The position numbers were made by a program, and so were the translations under genes. Below, piece after piece: positions 25,323 to 31,834 of a stretch of 31,834 nucleotides of DNA; position 1 is the first letter of the stretch, and the number at the start of each line of letters is the position of its first letter. Source of the stretch: Promethearchaeota archaeon (lineage in GTDB: Archaea; Asgardarchaeota; Lokiarchaeia; Sigyniarchaeales; SOKP01); contig JAUWZT010000005.1 in assembly GCA_030615145.1 (NCBI GenBank), positions 1 to 31,834 of the forward strand, given 5' to 3'. The notes beneath the pieces are model-generated. The model did not search any database. It was not told where the DNA came from and was given only the letters and a program-made list of their open reading frames with translations.

Positions 25323-26201
25323 ATGTTAAATAAAATTAAAGGCCAAATGCTTAATTTGGGGTTGAAATTTATCAGCGTTGACGAAAAGATAGTGAGAATG
25401 ATATTAGAAACTAGCTCTTCAAACATTAATGAGATTGTTATAATGCCCGCAGTTAAGATAGTAATGAAAAAGTTAGCTAATAAGTTACAAAATAAGGTTG
25501 TTCATGGTAGAGTTTACAATGGAATATTAAATGGAATTAGAGTAAGTGTAATTCGTTCTCAAGTAGGATGTCCAAACGCAGCGCTTACAATAGAATGTTT
25601 GAAACGTTCTAAAGCAAAAGTTATTGTTAGAGTGGATTTTTGCGGAGGTATTTATGGAGAGAATACCGGTATTGATATTGGCGATGTTGTGGTTCCAAAA
25701 TTGGCTTACTGCGATGACGGAACGGCCCCTCAATATATTAGAGCTAATCAGACGTTATTAAATCAATTAGAATCAATAAGTAATCCTTTATCTACTTTTC
25801 AAAATGTAATTGCAGGAAATCACACTATTTTTATTTCAAAACCAAATGAAATTTTAAAGGATTTATTAATCAAAGAAGCTCGTGCTTTTAATCCTGAAAA
25901 AGCAAAAGAAGTACTTCTTTGGACGACAGATGCGTTATTTTGTGAAACATTTGATTTTATGCGAGCATTAAAATCAATCAATATCAAAGCAATCGATATG
26001 GAATCTTCGATTTTATTTTTGCTAGGTCAACTCTATAACTTAAAAACAGCTTCAATTCTTTCAGTATCAGATTTACCAGGCCATCCTCAGTTTGATCTAC
26101 TTAACTCAAACGAAATTCATCAAGATATGATGGTTGGGGTTGATAACGCAATTAAAATTTTAATAAAAACCCTTCCAAAAATACAACACACTTTAGTTTA
26201 A
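25323..26201 (+). CDS. Nucleoside phosphorylase (PNP/UDP phosphorylase family 1)
   Basis: A 292-residue protein of the PNP_UDP_1 fold, which splits nucleosides with phosphate into a base and ribose-1-phosphate for salvage. The core GGIYGENTGIDIGDVVVP and the following CDDGTAPQYI match the phosphate and nucleoside region, and IDMESSILFLL matches the ribose-binding EMES-type motif near the C terminus. The first 60 residues are less conserved. Whether it prefers uridine, purines or another nucleoside cannot be read from the sequence. It is divergent from taw1 over 167 bp and convergent with the regulator gene 6 bp away. Confidence 0.88.
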   Translation: MLNKIKGQMLNLGLKFISVDEKIVRMILETSSSNINEIVIMPAVKIVMKKLANKLQNKVVHGRVYNGILNGIRVSVIRSQVGCPNAALTIECLKRSKAKVIVRVDFCGGIYGENTGIDIGDVVVPKLAYCDDGTAPQYIRANQTLLNQLESISNPLSTFQNVIAGNHTIFISKPNEILKDLLIKEARAFNPEKAKEVLLWTTDALFCETFDFMRALKSINIKAIDMESSILFLLGQLYNLKTASILSVSDLPGHPQFDLLNSNEIHQDMMVGVDNAIKILIKTLPKIQHTLV

Positions 26202-26207
26202 ACAAAG

Positions 26208-27110
26208 TCATAAACCTTGTAATAATTTAGAAAAGTTAGGTTCTTTGAAAAACTCGTTAAACTTTTTGAGTAGTTCAATATTAACCAAATGTATTTTTTG
26301 ATTTTGTTTATTCTTAATAGACTTTATTAAATCCAAATCTTTCAACTTTTTCATGTGATATTGAATCGTTCCAGAATATACATCAAGAATTTCTCCTATT
26401 TTTGAAATGGCAATGCCCTCCTCTTTAAAAATTTCCTCAATTAATTTTGGGATTAAGGGGTTTGAAAATATCACCTTGTACTTATCGTAATCCTCGGGAA
26501 CATCAATCAAGAAATAATGCAATGATTTTCCTATTTTTTTTGATCTAATAAGTTTAAATCGTTCTAAAGTCATTATATGTTTTAGGAAGGGTGTCCTCGT
26601 AATGCTTAATTCTTTTTCGATTTTCCCATCTCTAGCGTGAATACCCGGATTTTCTTTAATGAAGTTAAGAATTTTTGATAGTTTCTCGTTGTTTAGAATT
26701 TCTAACTTGGTTCTTCTTTCGTTGGTTACAATCCAACTCTTTTCTTCTAAACTTCTAATAGCCAAGAATATTTCTTCTTTGCTATAACCTTTCTTATACG
26801 CAAGTTTTGCTATGCTCTTTGCGTATAACTTTTCGATTATAGGAAATTTCTGAAGTTCTGCTTCAGAAGCGACTTCGATATCAAAATCAGCGTCGTATCT
26901 TTTTAGTTTTAAAATTGTTTGGGCTATTGTTAAAACATCTTTCTCTATTTCAGTTAATTCCTCAATTAACTTTCCTTTTTCTGCTATTTTTGGTTTTTTT
27001 ACTGTTTTAACCTCTTGTAAAGGAGCGAAATTCAGACGCCTAAATGAACTTGCTTCTAACTCTTTCCTTTTTCTGTTTTCTCCAGTTTCTCTTCTTTTTT
27101 CAAGCGACAT
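26208..27110 (-). CDS. DNA-binding regulator with three winged-helix-like segments
   Basis: A 300-residue protein of unknown specific role. The first 48 residues are basic and probably disordered. Three helical segments then look like winged helices: about 50-138 (ending SLEEKSWIVTNERRTKLEIL), 144-203 (a typical archaeal winged helix with IHARDGKIEKELSITRTPF and a wing ending HYFLI) and 216-277 (ISKIGEILDVYSGTIQYHMK, wing to IHLV). The last two together form a two-winged-helix layout seen in several archaeal transcriptional regulators. No ligand or kinase domain is seen. The zinc-ribbon membrane protein gene ends 26 bp upstream on the same strand, so the two are probably cotranscribed. Confidence 0.82.
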   Translation of the reverse strand: MSLEKRRETGENRKRKELEASSFRRLNFAPLQEVKTVKKPKIAEKGKLIEELTEIEKDVLTIAQTILKLKRYDADFDIEVASEAELQKFPIIEKLYAKSIAKLAYKKGYSKEEIFLAIRSLEEKSWIVTNERRTKLEILNNEKLSKILNFIKENPGIHARDGKIEKELSITRTPFLKHIMTLERFKLIRSKKIGKSLHYFLIDVPEDYDKYKVIFSNPLIPKLIEEIFKEEGIAISKIGEILDVYSGTIQYHMKKLKDLDLIKSIKNKQNQKIHLVNIELLKKFNEFFKEPNFSKLLQGL

Positions 27111-27136
27111 TTTTTAAGAAAGTCTTTTTTCTATTA

Positions 27137-28726
27137 TTAGGCGTTTTTCTCTAAAAATATTACAAATTCTATTTGTTCCTCCTTATCCAAATATTTCAAC
27201 TCTTCCACTATTTTATCGTAATACTGTGGTTTAACGTTTTGAAGCTTACTTATTCTCTCGATCAATTTCTCTGGAATGGTCTCGTATAAATTTCTCAACG
27301 CTCCGATGTACTTCAGTTGTTCCTCCTCAGCTAAGAAAGCTAATTCTTTTAATATTTCTTTTCGTTGTTTTTTAGGTATATCTAGTTCTAATATCTGTTT
27401 TCTCAAATCTTTAGAGATGATGTTAAATATTTTTGAAAAGTATTCCTTTACTACCTTCCTATCCTTCTCGTTTTTAACTGGTAAAAGCGACTCGTGAAGT
27501 CTTAATTCAATTTCTTTCTCTTTCTTTTTTATTTCTTTTAATTTGGGAGGTTGTTCTTCAACTTTTTCTTTTTTATGTGCCTCCTCAATAACTTTAACTT
27601 CTTCCTCTTCTTCTAACGGAAGCTCTTTTTCAGCACTAATTGTTTGAAATTTCGGTTCTGAGGGTATATTATCTTGTTCTACCAATTGTAACTCTTCTTT
27701 TTTAACAACTGCTTCTATTATTTCTACTTTTTGAGCTGGAATGATTTCAATTTCTTTTTCTTGTAATCTAGGTTTTTCAATTAAATCGACAGGTTTTCCT
27801 ATAAAAAGCAAAAACAATAAAATAGACTTTAACAAAATAAAGATACCTATATTCAAGAAAGCAGTACCTATTGCTCCTAAAATGAATATTCGAAGAGCAT
27901 CAATACCCGTAAATTCTCGCTTCTCGTGAATTTTAGCCCTTAACTTTAAATCTATTATTAAAACACTAATAGGTATTATAATAATTGCTGCGATTGCAGA
28001 TAATATACCTATTATAACTAAAAGTGGCAAATTACTGAAATTAAGAAGTTCTTCTTGGGATCTTAAGAAGAAAACATCAATACTACCAGAGAATGTTCCA
28101 TAAAGCACAAGTAATACAATTACGAAACCTGCTTTTGCTGAAAAATTGTTTATTGAATTTTTAAGTTTAAGACCAAAATAATACGCTTTATGATTGTTGC
28201 TTTCGTGGTTTTGAATTGAGTATATAAAAATCAATACCCCTTTAATCAAAAGTATTGCACCAGTGCCGTAAATAATACAACCTAAGATTCCATAACAAAT
28301 TGCATCTAGTGCAATATCGTCATAACTATCCGATTTAATTTTTGGGGAAATATACTTTGAGTCATATATGATAATTAATACGCCACTACCTACAATTAAA
28401 TAAGAACTAATTAAAAGATTAATTCCACCAGATAAAAATATTAAATTTAAAATTAAAACTAAGATTGAAAAGATAGCGATTGGAATATAATCAAATTTAT
28501 TCAGATTTTTTATTGCTTTATCAAGTTTAGATTTCCTCTTTTCCCTAATTGATGACTTGGGGTGTATAGGAGGTTTTACAGGCGCTTGTTTAAATCTTAT
28601 TCCCGCCAAAGAGAAAGGCGTTCCACACATTTCGCAGTAAACCTGTACTTTATTATCTATAAGTTCAGATAACTCCTTTGGAAAACCATACTTACAAGAA
28701 CTGCAAAAATATAGCGTTTTATTCAT
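27137..28726 (-). CDS. Unknown membrane protein: zinc ribbon, transmembrane helices, acidic linker, helical repeat tail
   Basis: I do not recognise the 529-residue protein as a whole. It begins with a zinc ribbon, CSSC (8-11) and CEMC (31-34). After a basic linker, about six to eight hydrophobic segments run from about 78 to 325 (such as IAIFSILVLILNLIFLSGGI). A strongly charged, Glu/Lys-rich linker spans about 325-410. The tail (about 412-529) is helical with an internal repeat: KEILKELAFLAEEEQLKYI is echoed some 60 residues later by DKIVEELKYLDKEEQIEFV. The tail is probably cytoplasmic. Linkage to the adjacent regulator (26 bp downstream) suggests a shared job, possibly sensing or control of membrane state, but this is inference. 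Confidence 0.82.
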   Translation of the reverse strand: MNKTLYFCSSCKYGFPKELSELIDNKVQVYCEMCGTPFSLAGIRFKQAPVKPPIHPKSSIREKRKSKLDKAIKNLNKFDYIPIAIFSILVLILNLIFLSGGINLLISSYLIVGSGVLIIIYDSKYISPKIKSDSYDDIALDAICYGILGCIIYGTGAILLIKGVLIFIYSIQNHESNNHKAYYFGLKLKNSINNFSAKAGFVIVLLVLYGTFSGSIDVFFLRSQEELLNFSNLPLLVIIGILSAIAAIIIIPISVLIIDLKLRAKIHEKREFTGIDALRIFILGAIGTAFLNIGIFILLKSILLFLLFIGKPVDLIEKPRLQEKEIEIIPAQKVEIIEAVVKKEELQLVEQDNIPSEPKFQTISAEKELPLEEEEEVKVIEEAHKKEKVEEQPPKLKEIKKKEKEIELRLHESLLPVKNEKDRKVVKEYFSKIFNIISKDLRKQILELDIPKKQRKEILKELAFLAEEEQLKYIGALRNLYETIPEKLIERISKLQNVKPQYYDKIVEELKYLDKEEQIEFVIFLEKNA

Positions 28727-29047
28727 TAAAGCCTCACACTTATATATTTTTTAATTTTATTTAATTTTTTTAATTTTTGAAAAATAATTAATTTATTTTT
28801 CCAATCGTTAGTAAATGAACATTTCCCAATGTCGAAAAAGTGGTATGATTAACGCAGAACTTCCGAATATCATAACAGACCAACGCTCTATTTAGCCACA
28901 TTGCAAATACTTAATTATAATTGAAAAATAAATAGTTAATTTATAGAAGTAAGAATGTGAATATAAAAAAATTGGAGTCCAGTTTTTAAAAAAATTCTTT
29001 CAAAATATAGAAACTTTCAGTTCTTCTAAATAACTTTGTAAAATTAA
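28727..29047. other. 321-bp gap between genes, one island of mixed composition
   Basis: Most of the gap is A/T runs. The exception is about 28800-28910, which has richer base composition. There the minus strand opens from an ATG at 28901 to a stop at 28788 (37 codons, containing the peptide RKFCVNHTTFSTLG), and the plus strand from an ATG at 28815 to a stop at 28895 (26 codons). Neither has a ribosome-binding site. I see no RNA gene, inverted repeats or transposon ends. The island could be a relic of a gene or a short RNA; neither is established. Confidence 0.4.
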
Positions 29048-29547
29048 TTATGAAATTAAATATATCCAATCTAATTCTTTTACGGTTTTTTGAAGTGAAT
29101 GATCGTCATTGGTTGAATTATATTCTATGTTAGTAAATAATTTGTAAGCTTGTTCGCGAGCCGTTTTAAGTTGTACTACATCGTCATTTTTTCCGTGATA
29201 AGCAATGACAGGCACATCTACCGGATTATATTTTTCTAAGTCCAACACTGATGGCACTAGATATGGCGCTAATAATATCAATTTTTTAACCTTTTTTGGG
29301 TTTTGAAGCGTATATAGTGCGCCCATTAAACCTCCAAAACTGGATCCTATTAATATCCATAAGTCCCTTTCTCTTAAAATTGAATTTAACTGGGCCATTC
29401 TCTTTTCAAGAAGGTCGTTAATTGATTTTTTTGGTCAAACTCAATAAAATCAGGAGTAAGAATTTCTGGAATTAATTTTTTTAAATACACTCCTTTAAAA
29501 CCCTTGCCCGAACTTTCAAGACCGTGTATGAAAATAATATTTTTCAT
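29048..29547 (-). pseudogene. Small alpha/beta hydrolase broken by a single frameshift
   Basis: An alpha/beta hydrolase, reminiscent of YqiA-type small esterases, is split over two frames. From the ATG at 29547 the first frame gives MKNIIFIHGLESSGKG and continues to a stop at 29386 (53 codons). The second frame, in phase from about 29420 on, runs NDLLEKRMAQLNSIL to the stop at 29048. The split is at a run of seven T (29426-29432; A on the coding strand). One extra base there would join them into one 166-residue protein. The catalytic triad is otherwise intact: serine in GSSFGG, aspartate in GKNDD, histidine in NDDHSL. It may be a sequencing or assembly error, a recent mutation or, less likely, programmed slippage. 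It sits 9 bp after the DUF2085-like gene, probably one operon. Confidence 0.75.
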
Positions 29548-29556
29548 TTTATTTTC

Positions 29557-30630
29557 TCATTTATCCAGATCATGATCGAGGTCTTCAGGTGATAATGGGT
29601 TTAATTCTTTTTTTAATTCTCTAAATAGCTTTTTCTGACCGAAAAAAATTAAAAGGAAAAGGATACCAAAATAAACCGTGATTATAATTAGTGTTAAGAA
29701 ATAATACGCTCTTGTAAACGAGATGAAATGCAGCGCAACTCCAATAATAAACCCCGTAAGCAACCGAGATTCCGTAGTGCTTTTTCTAAATAAGAGTTTC
29801 TGAGTCCCCCAATCTATCATTCCTGGTATTGGAAAGAAGATTATTATAAGTAAAGCTATTTCAGCACTAAATTGAGCGTTAATTATCAATTCAGTTAAGT
29901 GCGTAAAAAAAACAGACATAACTATTCCTATTATCATTCCTGAGCATCTTGAACAAACATATATTTTTGTCCTTCCAAATTGAAAATAAAATGTATGGTC
30001 GCTTGCTTCAACTGGGTGATGTGTTAAGAGCAAATAATATAGATGTCTTTCCTTTGAAGCTAAAATTTTGTCGTAGATAATTAAAAGAATAGGTATTAAA
30101 AAAATAGTCGAAATAAGCGTTTGCAAGAAAAATTTAAACCCAAAGTTGATAAAAATAGTTTCCAATTCTAAAGGATTGGAATATAATGAAAGTTGGAATA
30201 CGATAATTAAAAACATCACAATAAACGAATTGATTACCAATAACAAAAAAGTGTAATAAACAGCCATACCTTTATGATATTTCAACGGCTTATATTTATA
30301 TAAACCAGCTATCAAACCATATATAGCCACAATAAGACACCAATCTAAGTAAATATTGTTGTAAAACGCGAATTGGTATAAGAGTTCACCTAAAAATCCC
30401 GCTATGAACGCTTGAATTGGACCGGCTATTATCGAAAAAAAAGTAAAAACTAATAGCAACAACCCAAAAATTATTGAGAACTCATTAATTCCAATATAGG
30501 GTGTGGAAATTGAACCAAAAATTTCCGAGATATATATATAACTCATAATAATAAAAACTGTTATGAGAATGTTCATAAATATCGATCTTAAGCAAAATTT
30601 TGGCGTTTTGTTAGCGGGGTCAACGCTCAT
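29557..30630 (-). CDS. Multi-pass membrane protein with a DUF2085-like C-terminal part
   Basis: A 357-residue membrane protein. The first half (about 15-185) has about six hydrophobic segments with no recognised motif. The second half contains HHPVEASDHTF, then CSRCSGMIIG, then a DWGTQKL and R-L-x-TG pattern, resembling DUF2085 membrane proteins with their His/Cys motif ending in CSRCTG. The cysteine pair and nearby histidines could bind a metal. The function of DUF2085 is unknown. The C-terminal tail is short, polar and acidic. The broken hydrolase follows after 9 bp, and the unknown tandem-family gene lies 37 bp upstream, so the three probably form one transcription unit. Confidence 0.78.
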   Translation of the reverse strand: MSVDPANKTPKFCLRSIFMNILITVFIIMSYIYISEIFGSISTPYIGINEFSIIFGLLLLVFTFFSIIAGPIQAFIAGFLGELLYQFAFYNNIYLDWCLIVAIYGLIAGLYKYKPLKYHKGMAVYYTFLLLVINSFIVMFLIIVFQLSLYSNPLELETIFINFGFKFFLQTLISTIFLIPILLIIYDKILASKERHLYYLLLTHHPVEASDHTFYFQFGRTKIYVCSRCSGMIIGIVMSVFFTHLTELIINAQFSAEIALLIIIFFPIPGMIDWGTQKLLFRKSTTESRLLTGFIIGVALHFISFTRAYYFLTLIIITVYFGILFLLIFFGQKKLFRELKKELNPLSPEDLDHDLDK

Positions 30631-30667
30631 GCTAATCGCTCTTTAATACTAATAAAAGTAAAATAAA

Positions 30668-31342
30668 TTATATAGGCAATTTTTTATAAAAAATAAGATC
30701 TAGTTCCTCAATTAATCCTTTTTTTGTAAGTTCGAAGCCCTTGCGAAGTACGTTTACAATAATATTCCTTCCTGCAGGAACATCTATAATAGTATCGTCT
30801 TGTTCTACGACTGCAATACCCTCGTCGTTAAAATCTAGTTGACGCATTAGAGCTTGAAGCGCATTTTCTTTAGTTTTAAACGTAGCTCTCGATAATTCGC
30901 TGTAATCTTTTACTTCTTCTTTGACCTGCAAAAATAATATACACTCCTCTACTTGCGAAATAAATAATTTTTTTGTAATTACTTTTAATTTTTTATAGTG
31001 TTTATGATTTTTTTTACACTGCCTATCTGTCTGGTCATTTTCTAAGTAGTTTGGAAAATTTCTATTAATTACATCGTCAAATTTTTCTTTGGAAATGTCT
31101 CCATTTTCTACAAGTAATTTGGCAGAATCTAGCGCGATTTTTATCTGTTTCAATGTGCCTACGCGGGCTTCATTATCGCTCCAATGCTTATAAAAGGCTT
31201 TCACTAAGGGTTTAACTACAAAATTCAACAATCCCACGTTTAATTCTGAATCAATTAGCTCACTCCCAATATCAAGAGATATGCCAGTTTGTGCTATCAA
31301 TTTTTGTTCTACAATCTTATAATTCCTTTGGATATAATTCAT
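30668..31342 (-). CDS. Unknown tandem-family protein (copy 1)
   Basis: A 224-residue soluble protein without a recognised domain. The N-terminal half is helical (about 1-100). A Cys/His-rich stretch CKKNHKHYKKL then precedes a helix and the conserved block VKEEVKDYSELSRATFKTKE. The C-terminal 50 residues end with a basic helix (IVNVLRKGFELTKKGLIEEL). Its last 120 residues match the neighbouring upstream gene, so the two are tandem copies. No signal peptide or membrane segment is seen. The Cys-x3-His pattern with a further His could bind zinc, but this is only suggested by the two copies sharing it. Confidence 0.8.
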   Translation of the reverse strand: MNYIQRNYKIVEQKLIAQTGISLDIGSELIDSELNVGLLNFVVKPLVKAFYKHWSDNEARVGTLKQIKIALDSAKLLVENGDISKEKFDDVINRNFPNYLENDQTDRQCKKNHKHYKKLKVITKKLFISQVEECILFLQVKEEVKDYSELSRATFKTKENALQALMRQLDFNDEGIAVVEQDDTIIDVPAGRNIIVNVLRKGFELTKKGLIEELDLIFYKKLPI

Positions 31343-31455
31343 GATTAAATCTCCAACAATATCAATAGTTTAGAATTTTTTTATTACCTTAATTAAATTT
31401 TTAATATTTTTTGAATATAAAATTTAAAATATATCATAAATTAATACTTTAATTA

Positions 31456-31834
31456 TCATTCGATGTAAGTGTCGTCTATACCTTCAATAAATTCATTCTT
31501 TGTTGCTTCAAACCCTTTTCTTAGCGCTTTAATAATGATTTTCTTACCAGATGATAATGGTAGCGAAAGAATAGATGGATCGTCTTCAATAATTTTAATT
31601 CCATTTTCTGTTATTTCTAATTGCTTCATTAAATTTCTACTTGCCACTTCTTTTGTTTTAAATGCAGCTCTACAAAGGTCTCCATAATCTTTTACATCCT
31701 CTTTAACTTCCAAAAAAGTTTTAACTTCTTTTAGATAATTGATGAATGTGTCTTTTGAATTATTTTTTAACTTCTCATAGTTTTTATGATGTTTGCTACA
31801 TTGATAAGTAACTTGATCATATTTTAAAAAATTA
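31456..31834 (-). CDS. Unknown tandem-family protein (copy 2), N terminus beyond window
   Basis: The reading frame is open to the right edge of the window, so about 125 C-terminal residues are visible. It aligns without large gaps to copy 1: YQCSKHHKNYEKLK against RQCKKNHKHYKKLK, then VKEDVKDYGDLCRAAFKTKE against VKEEVKDYSELSRATFKTKE, and IIIKALRKGFEATKNEFIEG against IIVNVLRKGFELTKKGLIEE. A TTG at 31713 is internal, since homology continues upstream of it. It is 113 bp from copy 1 on the same strand. Function unknown. Confidence 0.75.
   Translation of the reverse strand, partial: NFLKYDQVTYQCSKHHKNYEKLKNNSKDTFINYLKEVKTFLEVKEDVKDYGDLCRAAFKTKEVASRNLMKQLEITENGIKIIEDDPSILSLPLSSGKKIIIKALRKGFEATKNEFIEGIDDTYIE

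Noticed and set aside
31711..31713. TTG as the start of the last gene
   Set aside because: Similarity to the neighbouring copy continues upstream of it to the window edge.
1..31834. CRISPR array, rRNA, intact insertion sequence or integrase
   Set aside because: No regularly spaced direct repeats, no rRNA-like conserved stretches and no transposase or recombinase motifs were seen on either strand.

Overview
The window is AT-rich, densely packed DNA from an archaeon, most likely an Asgard archaeon of the Lokiarchaeia type. The clues are an archaeal information-processing core (replication factor C small subunit, aIF5B, class I CCA-adding enzyme, an EF-2-like protein, METTL5-type methyltransferase, TYW1/Taw1), an STT3/AglB oligosaccharyltransferase, a Cdc48-type AAA ATPase, and a tandem pair of eukaryote-like Ras-superfamily GTPases. 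UvrA and UvrB are of bacterial type. The taxonomic call is an inference from gene content; no rRNA, tRNA, CRISPR array or complete insertion sequence was found.

Layout. Positions 1-476 hold the 3' part of a METTL5-like RNA methylase, convergent with enolase (minus strand). Enolase is divergent from rfcS, and rfcS overlaps tail to tail with a TruA-type pseudouridine synthase. Positions 3.9-7.8 kb hold one very large oligosaccharyltransferase with five Ig-like repeats. Positions 7.9-12.8 kb hold uvrB-uvrA. Positions 12.9-19.3 kb are mainly translation: aIF5B, a GNAT acetyltransferase, the CCA-adding enzyme and an EF-2 homologue whose key motifs have decayed (EF-2 paralogue type). On the minus strand follow a single-AAA-domain Cdc48-like ATPase and two sister small GTPases. 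Divergent from them are an acidic protein with an internal repeat and an EngB-like GTPase. A radical-SAM wyosine enzyme with an unusual insertion (minus) and a nucleoside phosphorylase (plus) are divergent. From 26.2 kb to the end everything is on the minus strand and largely unknown: a regulator with three winged-helix-like segments next to a zinc-ribbon membrane protein, a broken alpha/beta hydrolase, a DUF2085-like membrane protein, and two tandem members of an unrecognised family sharing a Cys/His motif.

How it fits together. The left two thirds are mostly housekeeping (glycolysis, clamp loading, tRNA maturation, translation, excision repair, N-glycosylation). The less explained biology lies from 17 kb onward: the EF-2 paralogue, the truncated Cdc48-like ATPase beside duplicated GTPases, the acidic repeat protein, the TYW1 insertion, the regulator/membrane-protein pair and the tandem family at the right edge. 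Most genes have short leaders; a few AT-rich TATA-like elements and poly-T tracts are visible.
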